Assembly: GCA_964511875.1 (NCBI GenBank)
Contig: CAZEHS010000109.1
Span: 1-8,284, forward strand
Reading direction: 5' to 3'
Origin: CAZEHS01 sp964511875
GTDB taxonomy: Bacteria; Bacillota; Clostridia; Peptostreptococcales; Acidaminobacteraceae
Length of the DNA: 8,284 bases
Shown here: in pieces, positions 1 to 6,727 of the stretch
Numbering within the stretch: position 1 is the first letter of the stretch
How the letters are laid out: each line of letters opens with the position of its first letter
The notes under the pieces: generated by a model
The model's database searches: none
What the model was told of the DNA's origin: nothing
The model's input: only the letters and a program-made list of their open reading frames with translations
Made by a program: the position numbers and the translations under genes

Positions 1-101
1 GGGTTTCGGTAGCTAATTGGCTTGCTCTGAAGATGACCATTCCCAACGATGATCAAGATCCGAACCAGTCCGAAGAGGGCTTCCTCCAGATTGCTGGTTT
101 C
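1..101 (-). other. In-frame continuation of the chemoreceptor beyond its TAG stop
   Basis: Reading on in the same minus-strand frame past the TAG at 104-102 gives ETSNLEEALFGLVRIL and then an open frame to the window edge, with no second stop in these 101 bases. The first 16 or so residues fit the usual end of a chemoreceptor signalling helix, where the pattern is roughly ISASAQELAKLAEEL followed by LVxxF. After that the resemblance stops and no normal family terminus is seen. It is therefore either a remnant of the original C-terminus or a piece reached only by readthrough. The family pattern is recalled, not computed by alignment. Confidence 0.4.
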
Positions 102-2042
102 CTATGCCGTTGCAGAGAGCATCTCCGTAATAGCTGCCTGCTCTTCGGCTGATGATGAGATTTCCTGTGTCTGTGTGGCTGTTGTGTCACATCTGACGGA
201 TACTTCACGTACTACCCGGTTCATCACCTCGGATTTCTCAGCCTCCATTGCAAGGTTGTTACGAATGCTGTTTACAGCTTCAGAAGAGCTTTGAAGGACA
301 CAGATGATTTCCTGAATCGTGGAATCAACCATTTTCACACTGACAACGCCTTCTGAGACATAACCGTTCGTATCACCGATTGCCTGACTCAGATCCTTGA
401 TCCTGGCCAGCATCTGGCTCAGTTGACGATTGACCTCCTGGGATTCCTGGGTAGTCTGTTCTGCCAGCTTACGTACCTCTTCAGCCACAACACTGAAGCC
501 CCTTCCGTGCTCTCCTGCCCGTGCCGCCTCAATCGATGCATTCAGAGCAAGCAAATTGATGCTGCTGGCTATGGAGCTGATGGTCCCGCTGATATTTCCG
601 ACCTTCTCCGCTACCAGATTCAGGTCATCCAGAGATTCAACAGCATGATGGGTACTGGACGAAATGTATTCCATCGTGCTTACGGTCTGCACTACCTGCT
701 TTCTGCCCGCTTCCGAAATCACCAGAGATTCTCTGCTTCCTTCCAGCGTTGCATCAACCAGAACCATTGAATCGTCGATGCACCCTTTCAGCTCATCAAA
801 AGCCCGGTTGGCAGAATAAGCCGACTCTTTCTGATAACCTGCTTCTACTGATATCTGTTCGATGCTGGCTGTGATTTCCTCCGCCGAGGCGCTCACTTCC
901 TGTGACGATGCCGAGAGTTCCTGGGCTGCACCTTGAAGTGTCTCGGAGGTCGTTCGTATCTGATTGACAATTTCAGACTGCATCCCCATCATTTGATTGA
1001 AGGTGTCACCCAACTGCTGAATCTCATCCTTTGACCGGATGTCGACCCTCTGAGTCAGATCGCCGTCTCCGCCCTTCAGCATGGCCCGGTTCAGTAAGAG
1101 GATCGGATCAACAAGCCCCCGTTTAGTTGTGATCCAAGCCACCAGCATTGCTGCCAGCAGTGCTGCGGCAGCAACGGCAAAGGAAATCTGCTTGATCCGA
1201 ATCGCAGGGGCCATGAAGTCATCATAGTTTGCAGTTACCACCAGGGTCCATTTCCCTGCTGGAACATAATGAACAAATTTGTAATCGCCGTTATATGTAT
1301 AGAATCCCTCGCCGCTCTTCCCTGCAGCCATCTCATCCAACAGGATGTCCAATTCTGCATTCTTGGAGTCATAAAGGTTCTCCTTGAATACTTTTTCCTG
1401 AGAGGGATGCTTGATCAGCAGTCCGGTACGGTCAATCAGATAACCGTAACCGTTCTCCCCAACCTTGATGTCATCTACTGAATCAGTAAGGCTTTGAAAT
1501 ATGACCGTGGCCAGAAGCACGCCTTTGACATCCCCATTCCGGAGCAGCGGAAGCGTGACTGCAACAACAGTCTTACCAGTTGCCTTAGATACAATGGCAT
1601 CGCTGAAAACCTGTTTCTTAGAAGTCATTGTTTCCTTGAAATAAGCCCGCTCACTGATATCAACCTGGGCACCATTATTACTGTCGGCTATTGATTTCCC
1701 GTCCGGCCCGATCAATAACAGCATTTCAACCATAGCAGACTCCGTCCTGGCTGTATCTGCAAGGTACTTCTGAACATTGACGAGTCCATCGGGGCTGGCG
1801 TTTTCCAGTACCTCCATCAGTTCCGGATTGCCGCCCATCTGCCGGATCAGAGACTCTACACTTTCCAGTTCGGCAGTGATCAGTTTTCCGTTAAGCTCGG
1901 CATCCGATGCCACATTGCCTTTGATGATCTGCTCGATGGATTTGGAGCTGATCGTGTATGCCGTCAGTCCGATCATCATGACCGGTATCAGGATTAAAAG
2001 TGCGGTGCGGAGCATTGTTTTTCTCATCAGATTAAATTTCAT
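102..2042 (-). CDS. Methyl-accepting chemotaxis protein (dCache chemoreceptor), probably C-terminally truncated
   Basis: A 646-residue membrane chemoreceptor that would sense an extracellular ligand and control the CheA kinase through CheW. The domains in order are a first membrane segment (about residues 11-31), a periplasmic or extracellular dCache-type sensor (about 35-280, with ISERAYFKET and VAVTLPLLRNG typical of the fold), a second membrane segment (about 286-305), a HAMP linker (about 305-358), and a long coiled-coil signalling domain. The kinase-contact hairpin tip is clear at about 496-530 (NASIEAARAGEHGRGFSVVA followed by EEVRKLAEQT). The start is ATG at 2042-2040, preceded by a G-rich ribosome site (GGGGGT, 2051-2046 on the minus strand). 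It lies alone, divergent from the sugar cluster. The ending is odd. The TAG at 104-102 falls where receptors usually have Gln in a SAQEL-like stretch, and the same frame continues with receptor-like ETSNLEEALFGLVRI. The ligand cannot be told from sequence. Family assignment is very secure; the truncation is inferred. Confidence 0.95.
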   Translation of the reverse strand: MKFNLMRKTMLRTALLILIPVMMIGLTAYTISSKSIEQIIKGNVASDAELNGKLITAELESVESLIRQMGGNPELMEVLENASPDGLVNVQKYLADTARTESAMVEMLLLIGPDGKSIADSNNGAQVDISERAYFKETMTSKKQVFSDAIVSKATGKTVVAVTLPLLRNGDVKGVLLATVIFQSLTDSVDDIKVGENGYGYLIDRTGLLIKHPSQEKVFKENLYDSKNAELDILLDEMAAGKSGEGFYTYNGDYKFVHYVPAGKWTLVVTANYDDFMAPAIRIKQISFAVAAAALLAAMLVAWITTKRGLVDPILLLNRAMLKGGDGDLTQRVDIRSKDEIQQLGDTFNQMMGMQSEIVNQIRTTSETLQGAAQELSASSQEVSASAEEITASIEQISVEAGYQKESAYSANRAFDELKGCIDDSMVLVDATLEGSRESLVISEAGRKQVVQTVSTMEYISSSTHHAVESLDDLNLVAEKVGNISGTISSIASSINLLALNASIEAARAGEHGRGFSVVAEEVRKLAEQTTQESQEVNRQLSQMLARIKDLSQAIGDTNGYVSEGVVSVKMVDSTIQEIICVLQSSSEAVNSIRNNLAMEAEKSEVMNRVVREVSVRCDTTATQTQEISSSAEEQAAITEMLSATA

Positions 2043-2197
2043 GATTACCCCCAGCGTCGTAATTATAAACAGTTAAATTTATAATATTACTTTCATTTTA
2101 TATTTTTCTTCCCATTATTCAACAGTTAACCTAGCCTAAGGCATTAATGTATTCAAAGCAAACGTTAAACATTTCGGCATACACACTCCCAAACAGC

Positions 2198-2236
2198 ATG
2201 AATAATGGCTTACAAGGAAAAACAACTTGTATTCAT
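2198..2236. repeat. Imperfect inverted repeat in the intergenic region
   Basis: ATGAAT (2198-2203) and ACAAG (2212-2216) together pair with CTTGTATTCAT (2226-2236), giving 11 base pairs interrupted by an unpaired 8-base bulge on the left arm and a 9-base loop. It is AT-rich, has no T-run after it and is not near a start codon. It could be chance. Confidence 0.25.
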
Positions 2237-2339
2237 TAGGAGAACAGACGTCTAAAAAATATTTCAAAATCACAACATTTTTACTTGGCCGTTCCACGTA
2301 CACAATCGTTTCCTGTTCATTTCTTTCATTCCATCATCA

Positions 2340-2355
2340 TGTCAACCCGTTGACT
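2340..2355. promoter_or_regulatory. Third operator-like site (O3) at the repressor promoter
   Basis: TGTCAACCCGTTGACT differs from the perfect palindrome upstream of the transporter genes (TGTCAACCGGTTGACA) at only two positions: one in the centre and the last base. It sits immediately upstream of the extended -10 element of the LacI-family gene, where a bound repressor would block RNA polymerase. The natural reading is negative autoregulation. Binding is inferred from site similarity. Confidence 0.65.
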
Positions 2356-2359
2356 GTCG

Positions 2360-2368
2360 TGTTATAAT
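2360..2368 (+). promoter_or_regulatory. Extended -10 promoter of the repressor gene
   Basis: TGTTATAAT matches the extended -10 pattern TGnTATAAT exactly. A -35 hexamer at the normal distance (about 2340-2345, TGTCAA) is poor, which is usual for extended -10 promoters. Transcription would start near 2375, about 28 bases before the repressor ATG. The operator-like site at 2340-2355 overlaps the expected -35 position and the spacer. Confidence 0.6.
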
Positions 2369-2402
2369 GACATAAATACGCCATCAATCAACGAGGTACG
2401 CA

Positions 2403-3386
2403 ATGCCCACTATAAAAGACGTCGCCTTAAAATCCGGAGTCACCGTCACTACGGTATCCCGTGTTCTCAATAACCGGGGGTATATAAGTGAAGCCACCCG
2501 CGAAAAAGTCAATGCCGTTATGAAAGAACTTAATTACCAGCCCAATGAGATAGCCCGGTCTCTTTTCAAAAAGAAGTCCGGCCTGATCGGCCTTATCATA
2601 CCTAATGTGGGACACCCATATTTCGCAGAGCTCACACAGTACGTGGAGCTTCATGCCTATGCTTCAGGTTTCAAGGTGATCCTCTGCAACTCCTACCGCG
2701 ATGGGGTGAAGGAAAACGACTATATCGACATGCTCCGCCGCAACCAGGTGGATGGCATCATCATGGGCAGCCATACCCTGGACTACGCCCGGTTCCTATC
2801 GCTCAAGATGCCCATTGTCACATTGGACAGGTTCTTCTCAGAGGATATCCCCTCTGTAACCTCAGACAATTTCAGGGGTGGAATCCTGGCTACAGATCTG
2901 CTGATCCGAAAGGGCTGCCGCAAGCTTGCCCATATAAGCGGACCTCTCTCTCTCAGCACACAGGCCAACCGCCGCTTCGATGGTTTCAAAGAAACGGTTG
3001 AAAAAGCCGGAATCCCATATGTCATCATCGAAACCGCACTCAACCGCTTCGAGGATGACGAATACCGTGAAAAAACGGAAACTCTCCTGAATGACCATCC
3101 GGACATCGACGGGGTTTTCTGCTCCAGTGACATGATCGCAGCCAACTTCATCCAGGCAGCCAGAGGTAAGGGCTTTCGCATACCACAGGACATACAGGTT
3201 GTGGGGTTCGACGATATCCGCATGGCTTCGCTGCTTACCCCCGCCCTCACTACTATCCGGCAGCCCATTGAAGACATGGCACGGACCGCAGTGGATATCC
3301 TGCGCAGGATGGTGGACGGTGAAGAGCACCAGACCATGCACCTGCTCCCAGTGGAACTGATTGAGCGTGATTCCACTAAACAGTAG
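2403..3386 (+). CDS. LacI/GalR-family transcriptional repressor of the adjacent sugar cluster
   Basis: A 327-residue regulator of normal LacI-family length. Residues 3-23 form the helix-turn-helix (TIKDVALKSGVTVTTVSRVL). Residues 45-57 form the hinge (YQPNEIARSL), whose Leu54 corresponds to the leucine that family members insert into a central CpG step; this fits operators centred on CCGG. Residues 60-327 are the periplasmic-binding-protein-like sugar-sensing core, with RFDGF at 191-195 and VVGFDDI at 266-272, regions that contact effector or interface in relatives. The start is ATG at 2403, with GAGGT (2393-2397) five bases upstream. It is encoded directly ahead of the transporter and enzymes, so it is most likely their sugar-responsive repressor, and the O3 site suggests it also controls itself. 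Sucrose, fructose or a phosphorylated product could be the effector; the sequence alone does not say which. Confidence 0.93.
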   Translation: MPTIKDVALKSGVTVTTVSRVLNNRGYISEATREKVNAVMKELNYQPNEIARSLFKKKSGLIGLIIPNVGHPYFAELTQYVELHAYASGFKVILCNSYRDGVKENDYIDMLRRNQVDGIIMGSHTLDYARFLSLKMPIVTLDRFFSEDIPSVTSDNFRGGILATDLLIRKGCRKLAHISGPLSLSTQANRRFDGFKETVEKAGIPYVIIETALNRFEDDEYREKTETLLNDHPDIDGVFCSSDMIAANFIQAARGKGFRIPQDIQVVGFDDIRMASLLTPALTTIRQPIEDMARTAVDILRRMVDGEEHQTMHLLPVELIERDSTKQ

Positions 3387-3396
3387 TGCGGATTCA

Positions 3397-3432
3397 CCGC
3401 GGAGCACGCGCTCTTTTCTGTGTGTTCCGCGG
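3397..3432 (+). terminator. Hairpin after the repressor gene, probable weak terminator
   Basis: CCGCGGAGCACGCG (3397-3410) pairs with TGTGTGTTCCGCGG (3419-3432) around an 8-base loop. This is 14 pairs, three of them G-U, so the stem is fully paired only in the plus-strand RNA. It begins 10 bases after the repressor's TAG stop. The T-run expected right after a Rho-independent terminator is missing; a run of six T comes only at about 3451-3456. It may be a leaky terminator that insulates the repressor from the strong promoter downstream, or an RNA-stabilising stem. Confidence 0.45.
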
Positions 3433-3467
3433 CAGATTACAAATTAATTCTTTTTTCAGATTATTTG

Positions 3468-3483
3468 TGTCAACCGGTTGACA
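3468..3483. promoter_or_regulatory. Operator O1, perfect 16-bp palindrome over the -35
   Basis: TGTCAACCGGTTGACA is a perfect palindrome with a central CpG, the architecture of LacI-family operators. Its right half supplies the -35 hexamer TTGACA, so a bound repressor would directly exclude RNA polymerase. The core CAACCGGTTG recurs exactly at 3537-3546, with a near copy at 2340-2355. The pairing with the neighbouring LacI protein is inferred from position and recurrence. Confidence 0.82.
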
Positions 3484-3507
3484 TGATATCGTTTTCCGGC
3501 GTATAAT
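3478..3507 (+). promoter_or_regulatory. Consensus promoter of the sugar-uptake cluster
   Basis: TTGACA (3478-3483), an 18-base spacer and TATAAT (3502-3507) match the housekeeping sigma consensus at all twelve positions. Transcription should start near 3514, leaving a leader of about 75 bases before the solute-binding protein. Two operators bracket it, so a very strong promoter is held under tight repression. I see no additional clear catabolite-repression (cre) element. Confidence 0.85.
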
Positions 3508-3524
3508 AAAACCAAGTCGTCGAC

Positions 3525-3558
3525 GCGGCCATATGTCAACCGGTTGTCATATGGCCGC
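3525..3558. promoter_or_regulatory. Operator O2 inside an extended 34-bp palindrome in the 5' leader
   Basis: The same CAACCGGTTG core (3537-3546) lies within TGTCAACCGGTTGTCA (3534-3549). Outside it, 11-base arms GCGGCCATATG (3525-3535) and CATATGGCCGC (3548-3558) are perfectly complementary. The only break in the 34-base symmetry is a T opposite T at 3536/3547. Its centre is 66 bp from the centre of O1, roughly six helical turns, so one repressor tetramer or two dimers could act together. The arms are absent from O1, so they are not needed for repressor recognition. In the transcript (about +12 to +45) they would form a very stable stem with a CCGG loop. Confidence 0.75.
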
Positions 3559-3588
3559 ACACTTAAACATCCATTGAGGGGGAACGTA

Positions 3589-4905
3589 TTGCCTATGAAC
3601 ATGCACTTCAGGAAACCGTTTGCAATCATACTGAGCTTTGCCCTGCTTACATCACTTTTCGCAGGTTGTGCAAAAAACGCAGCCAATCCGGAAGCAGATG
3701 CAGCCAAGCCTGTTGAAATCTCGATTCTTTCAGCAAAACCCGAAATATCCGCACAGCTGGAAGCCGCCATCGATGATTTTGAAGCTGTCAATTCCGGCGT
3801 GACTGTGACTCTGATCGCACTAAACCAACAGAATCCATTTGAAAAACTGACTTCAATGTATGCTTCAGGCAATGCCCCAACGATAAGTCATGTTGAAGGT
3901 GTCAACATTCTTAAGATCAAGGACAAGCTGTTGGATCTGACTGCTGAATCCTGGGTACCCAATGCCATGGAGGGTACACTCGGCATTGCCACAGTTGACG
4001 GTATGACCCTTGGGATGCCAGTAACGGTTGAAGGTTTCGGAATAATCTATAATAAGGCAATATGCGACAAGGCTGTGGGAGGGACTTTCGATCCGGCTTC
4101 AATCAAGACGCGAAGCGATCTTGCAGCTCTTATGGAGAAAATCCAGGCCAGCGGTGTTGCACCGATACACGTTTCTCCAATGGACTGGTCCCTGGGCGCC
4201 CATCTAACAAATGTCATGTTTTCCAGCCAATCCAATGATTCAGATGCCCGTCACAAGTTCCTGGAAGATCTTAAATCAGGCTCGGTCAAGCTGTCCGACA
4301 ACACCGTTTTCAACGGTTGGATGGAAACAGTAGACCTGATGATGAAGTACAACAATATCAAGGACGCTCCGCTTGATGCACAATATGAGAACGGTCCCGT
4401 CTATCTGGCCAAAGGTGAAGTAGGCCTGTGGTTCATGGGTAACTGGGCTTATCCCCAACTCAAAGAAATCGACGCAACTGGCGACTACGGTTTCCTGCCG
4501 GTTCCCATCAGCGACAATGCAACCGATTACGGTAATGCTCAAATCTCCGTCGGCGTCCCTATGAACTGGTGTATCGACAAATCACAGAATACGCCTGAGC
4601 AGCAGGCTGCCGCCAAGAAGTTCCTCTCATGGCTGGTGGATGATGCCAAAGGACAGGACTATGTTGTGAATCAATTCAAATTCATCCCTGTTTTCAAGAA
4701 CATTTCGCTTGAAGCCACTGATCCCCTGGCAAAATCCATTCAAGGTTATCTGGCAGACGGTCGTACACTGGAATGGATGAACAACTTCTATCCTGCAGAC
4801 GGGTGGGCTAACATGGGCGCAATCATGCAGAAATACGAAGCAGGCAAGACTGATAAGGCCGGTTTGATCAATGAACTTGAAGCGTACTGGAGTTCTTCCA
4901 AATAG
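3589..4905 (+). CDS. ABC transporter sugar-binding lipoprotein (CUT1 family, family 1 solute-binding protein)
   Basis: About 438 residues, normal for the family. It would be anchored outside the cell membrane and deliver a sugar to the two permeases encoded next. A lipoprotein signal peptide is plain: a basic start (HFRK), a hydrophobic run (PFAIILSFALLTSLF) and AGC, with the lipid-modified cysteine at residue 27 (25 if counted from the ATG). The mature part has the two-lobe binding-protein pattern, including GMPVTVEGFGIIYNKAICDK and GEVGLWFMGNWAYPQL. The start is uncertain. The ribosome site GAGGGGG (3576-3582) is 6 bases from a TTG at 3589 but 12 from the first ATG at 3595. Other genes here use 5-8 bases, so TTG is preferred; either gives the same mature protein. 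Neighbouring enzymes suggest sucrose or fructo-oligosaccharides as ligand. It is followed by a stable hairpin. Confidence 0.92.
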   Translation: MPMNMHFRKPFAIILSFALLTSLFAGCAKNAANPEADAAKPVEISILSAKPEISAQLEAAIDDFEAVNSGVTVTLIALNQQNPFEKLTSMYASGNAPTISHVEGVNILKIKDKLLDLTAESWVPNAMEGTLGIATVDGMTLGMPVTVEGFGIIYNKAICDKAVGGTFDPASIKTRSDLAALMEKIQASGVAPIHVSPMDWSLGAHLTNVMFSSQSNDSDARHKFLEDLKSGSVKLSDNTVFNGWMETVDLMMKYNNIKDAPLDAQYENGPVYLAKGEVGLWFMGNWAYPQLKEIDATGDYGFLPVPISDNATDYGNAQISVGVPMNWCIDKSQNTPEQQAAAKKFLSWLVDDAKGQDYVVNQFKFIPVFKNISLEATDPLAKSIQGYLADGRTLEWMNNFYPADGWANMGAIMQKYEAGKTDKAGLINELEAYWSSSK

Positions 4906-4918
4906 TCTTTTTCCCACA

Positions 4919-4953
4919 GAAAGCCGGATAGGCAAAGCATCTATCCGGCTTTC
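4919..4953 (+). other. Perfect 13-bp stem-loop between binding protein and permease genes
   Basis: GAAAGCCGGATAG (4919-4931) and CTATCCGGCTTTC (4941-4953) are exact inverted repeats around a 9-base loop. No T-run follows, so it is unlikely to be an efficient Rho-independent terminator in either direction. Stems at this place in sugar ABC operons commonly protect the upstream binding-protein message from 3' exonucleases or partly reduce read-on, giving more binding protein than permease. The permease ribosome site begins ten bases after the stem and remains free. Confidence 0.7.
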
Positions 4954-4973
4954 ACTTAAAAAGAGGTGTTCAT

Positions 4974-5858
4974 ATGAATCAAGAAAAAACCTGGCTTCAA
5001 AAAACGCTGGTTTGGACAACGTTCGCCGGTCCCACCACCTTCGTCTTCTTCACCGTAGTCATCCTGCCATTCCTGTTCGGTGTAGGGCTTACTTTTACTG
5101 ACTGGGACGGCATTGCTTCCAGCTTCAGCTTCATTGGCAGCCAGAATTATGTTGATGTGGTAAAGGATTTGGAATTCTGGGGAAGCTTCTTCTTGACCAT
5201 CAAATATGTTGCTCTCAGCGTCATTCTCACCAATGTCATTGCATTTTTGCTGGCCATGCTGGTAACAGGAAGCCTGAAGGGAGAGAACTTCTTCCGTGCG
5301 GGTTTCTTCACACCGAACCTGATCGGCGGCGTCGTCCTTGGATTCATCTGGCAATTCCTTTTTTCAAATGTCTTTGTTTTCCTCGGAAAATCCACGCATT
5401 TCCAGTTATTTGCTTCGTCATGGCTATCAGATCCCGACAAAGCCTTCTGGGCACTTGTACTCGTCAGCGTCTGGCAAACCTCCGGCTATATGATGATCAT
5501 CTATATCGCCGGTCTGATGAATGTTCCAAAGGAGTTGATTGAGGCTTCCCATATCGACGGGGCCAACTGGTTCCAGCAGCTTAAGTCAGTTGTGGTCCCC
5601 ATGATGATGCCCTCTTTCACCATTTGTCTGTTCCTGACCATGAGTCGCGGTTTCATGGTGTACGACCTGAATCTGACCCTCACTGGCGGAGGTCCCTTCA
5701 AGAGTACGGAGCTCATCGCCATGCATGTTTATAATGAAGCCTTCCTCTCTCAGAACTATGGGCTTGGGCAGGCCAAAGCATTCTTTCTGTTCATGCTGGT
5801 AACAGGTGCTTCCATGCTTCAGGTCTACCTTACCAAAAGAATGGAGGTGGATGCCTGA
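4974..5858 (+). CDS. ABC sugar transporter permease, MalF-like subunit (CUT1)
   Basis: A 294-residue integral membrane protein with six likely membrane segments (about residues 18-41, 75-98, 108-135, 160-182, 207-230, 268-288). The cytoplasmic EAA loop that docks onto the ATPase is seen at about 190-209 (EASHIDGANWFQQLKSVVVP). TGGGPFKST near residues 237-244 is characteristic of the first permease of sugar systems. It would form the translocation channel with the next gene product. The start is ATG at 4974, with GAGGTG (4963-4968) five bases before it. Its TGA stop shares its last base with the next ATG (TGATG), so the two subunits are translationally coupled, as expected for a heterodimer needed in equal amounts. 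The long bulky extra periplasmic domain of enteric MalF is absent, as in most Gram-positive homologues. Confidence 0.94.
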   Translation: MNQEKTWLQKTLVWTTFAGPTTFVFFTVVILPFLFGVGLTFTDWDGIASSFSFIGSQNYVDVVKDLEFWGSFFLTIKYVALSVILTNVIAFLLAMLVTGSLKGENFFRAGFFTPNLIGGVVLGFIWQFLFSNVFVFLGKSTHFQLFASSWLSDPDKAFWALVLVSVWQTSGYMMIIYIAGLMNVPKELIEASHIDGANWFQQLKSVVVPMMMPSFTICLFLTMSRGFMVYDLNLTLTGGGPFKSTELIAMHVYNEAFLSQNYGLGQAKAFFLFMLVTGASMLQVYLTKRMEVDA

Positions 5859-6685
5859 TGCCTGGAAAATCCAAACTTTCAACTTTCGCACTTCCTGCAA
5901 TCCTTGGATTGACAATGATCATGTACCTGCTCCCTTTCTTTCTGGTCATCGTAAACAGCCTGAAGTCCCGAAAAGATATCATCCTGAACCCAGTCAGTCT
6001 CCCTGAAACGCCTCTGTTCTCAAACTATGCAGAAGCGGCTGCCACGATGAGCTACATGCATGGTTTCATCAACTCTCTCATAATCACCGCCGCCAGTGTT
6101 GCAGTGATATTGATTTTTTCTTCAATGACCGCATGGCTCCTGGTCCGGAGAGACTGGCTCTTTGGCAAGATTTTCTTCATGGCATTGGTTGCTGCGATGA
6201 TCATCCCATTCCAGGCCATCATGATTCCGCTGGTAAAAATCTATGGTTCGGTGGGCATGCTGAACAGCAAGGCTTCCTTAGTATACCTCTACCTGGGCTT
6301 CGGCACAGCCCTGGCTGTCTTCATGTACCATGGCTTCATAAAAAGCATTCCTCTGGAGCTTGAGGAAGCGGCGCTCATCGATGGCGCCAACCGATTCCAG
6401 GTCTTCTGGCTCATCGTGTTCCCAATCCTGAAACCAATCACTGTCACTATCGGCATCCTTGATGTTCTCTGGATCTGGAACGATTTCCTCCTGCCGTCGC
6501 TTGTTCTCATCCATGCTAAAAACCGCACTCTGCCACTATCAGTCTTCTATTTCAGCGGCACCTATACTATCGACTACGGCCTGGCCATGGCCGGTCTCAT
6601 GCTCTCGATCCTGCCGGTAATCATCCTCTACCTGTTCATGCAAAAGCAGATCATCAAAGGGGTTTTGCAGGGATCCATCAAGTAA
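5858..6685 (+). CDS. ABC sugar transporter permease, MalG-like subunit (CUT1)
   Basis: A 275-residue membrane protein with about six membrane segments (roughly 12-34, 70-95, 103-127, 138-160, 186-210, 240-262). Its EAA loop is at about 169-190 (EEAALIDGANRFQVFWLIVF and onward). PLVKIYGSVGMLNSKASLVY and the C-terminal QKQIIKGVLQGSIK are typical of the second CUT1 permease, and the latter shows that the TAA stop is at the natural family end. The start is ATG at 5858, overlapping the previous stop by one base, with GGAGGTG (5843-5849) eight bases upstream inside the previous gene. With the MalF-like partner it makes the channel. No ATP-binding protein is encoded in the window, so a shared ATPase is expected. 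Confidence 0.94.
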   Translation: MPGKSKLSTFALPAILGLTMIMYLLPFFLVIVNSLKSRKDIILNPVSLPETPLFSNYAEAAATMSYMHGFINSLIITAASVAVILIFSSMTAWLLVRRDWLFGKIFFMALVAAMIIPFQAIMIPLVKIYGSVGMLNSKASLVYLYLGFGTALAVFMYHGFIKSIPLELEEAALIDGANRFQVFWLIVFPILKPITVTIGILDVLWIWNDFLLPSLVLIHAKNRTLPLSVFYFSGTYTIDYGLAMAGLMLSILPVIILYLFMQKQIIKGVLQGSIK

Positions 6686-6727
6686 TCGACAAATCCTTTG
6701 AAATATCATGAAGAACAGGAGTCTCCC

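Larger units (their letters stand above)
2043..2402. other. Divergent intergenic region between chemoreceptor and repressor
   Basis: A 360-base gap, AT-rich compared with the genes. Its right end holds the repressor's promoter and an operator-like site. Its left end must hold the chemoreceptor promoter. A TATAAT on the minus strand (2067-2062) is the only clear -10-like hexamer close to that start, but no good -35 stands at the right distance, and I see no clear flagellar sigma-28 type site (TAAA-N15-GCCGATAA). An imperfect inverted repeat lies at 2198-2236. No open frame longer than about a dozen codons with a ribosome site is present in the middle, and I see no RNA gene. Confidence 0.6.

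Noticed and set aside
2198..2239. Tiny open frame MNNGLQGKTTCIH in the intergenic region
   Set aside because: No ribosome site precedes it, it is only 13 codons long and it lies within an imperfect inverted repeat; nothing supports translation.
2783..3407. Long minus-strand open frames opposite the LacI-family gene (2783-3397 and 2862-3407)
   Set aside because: They have no recognisable domain or ribosome site and lie wholly or almost wholly under a clearly real gene, so they are antisense shadows.
3456..3872. Minus-strand open frame across the operators and the binding-protein start
   Set aside because: It crosses the promoter and both operators and covers the signal-peptide region antisense; the composition is Ser/Ala-rich like an antisense artefact.
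4919..4953. Rho-independent terminator ending the cluster after the binding protein
   Set aside because: No T-run follows the stem on either strand, and the permeases, with no other visible promoter, start 21 bases later.
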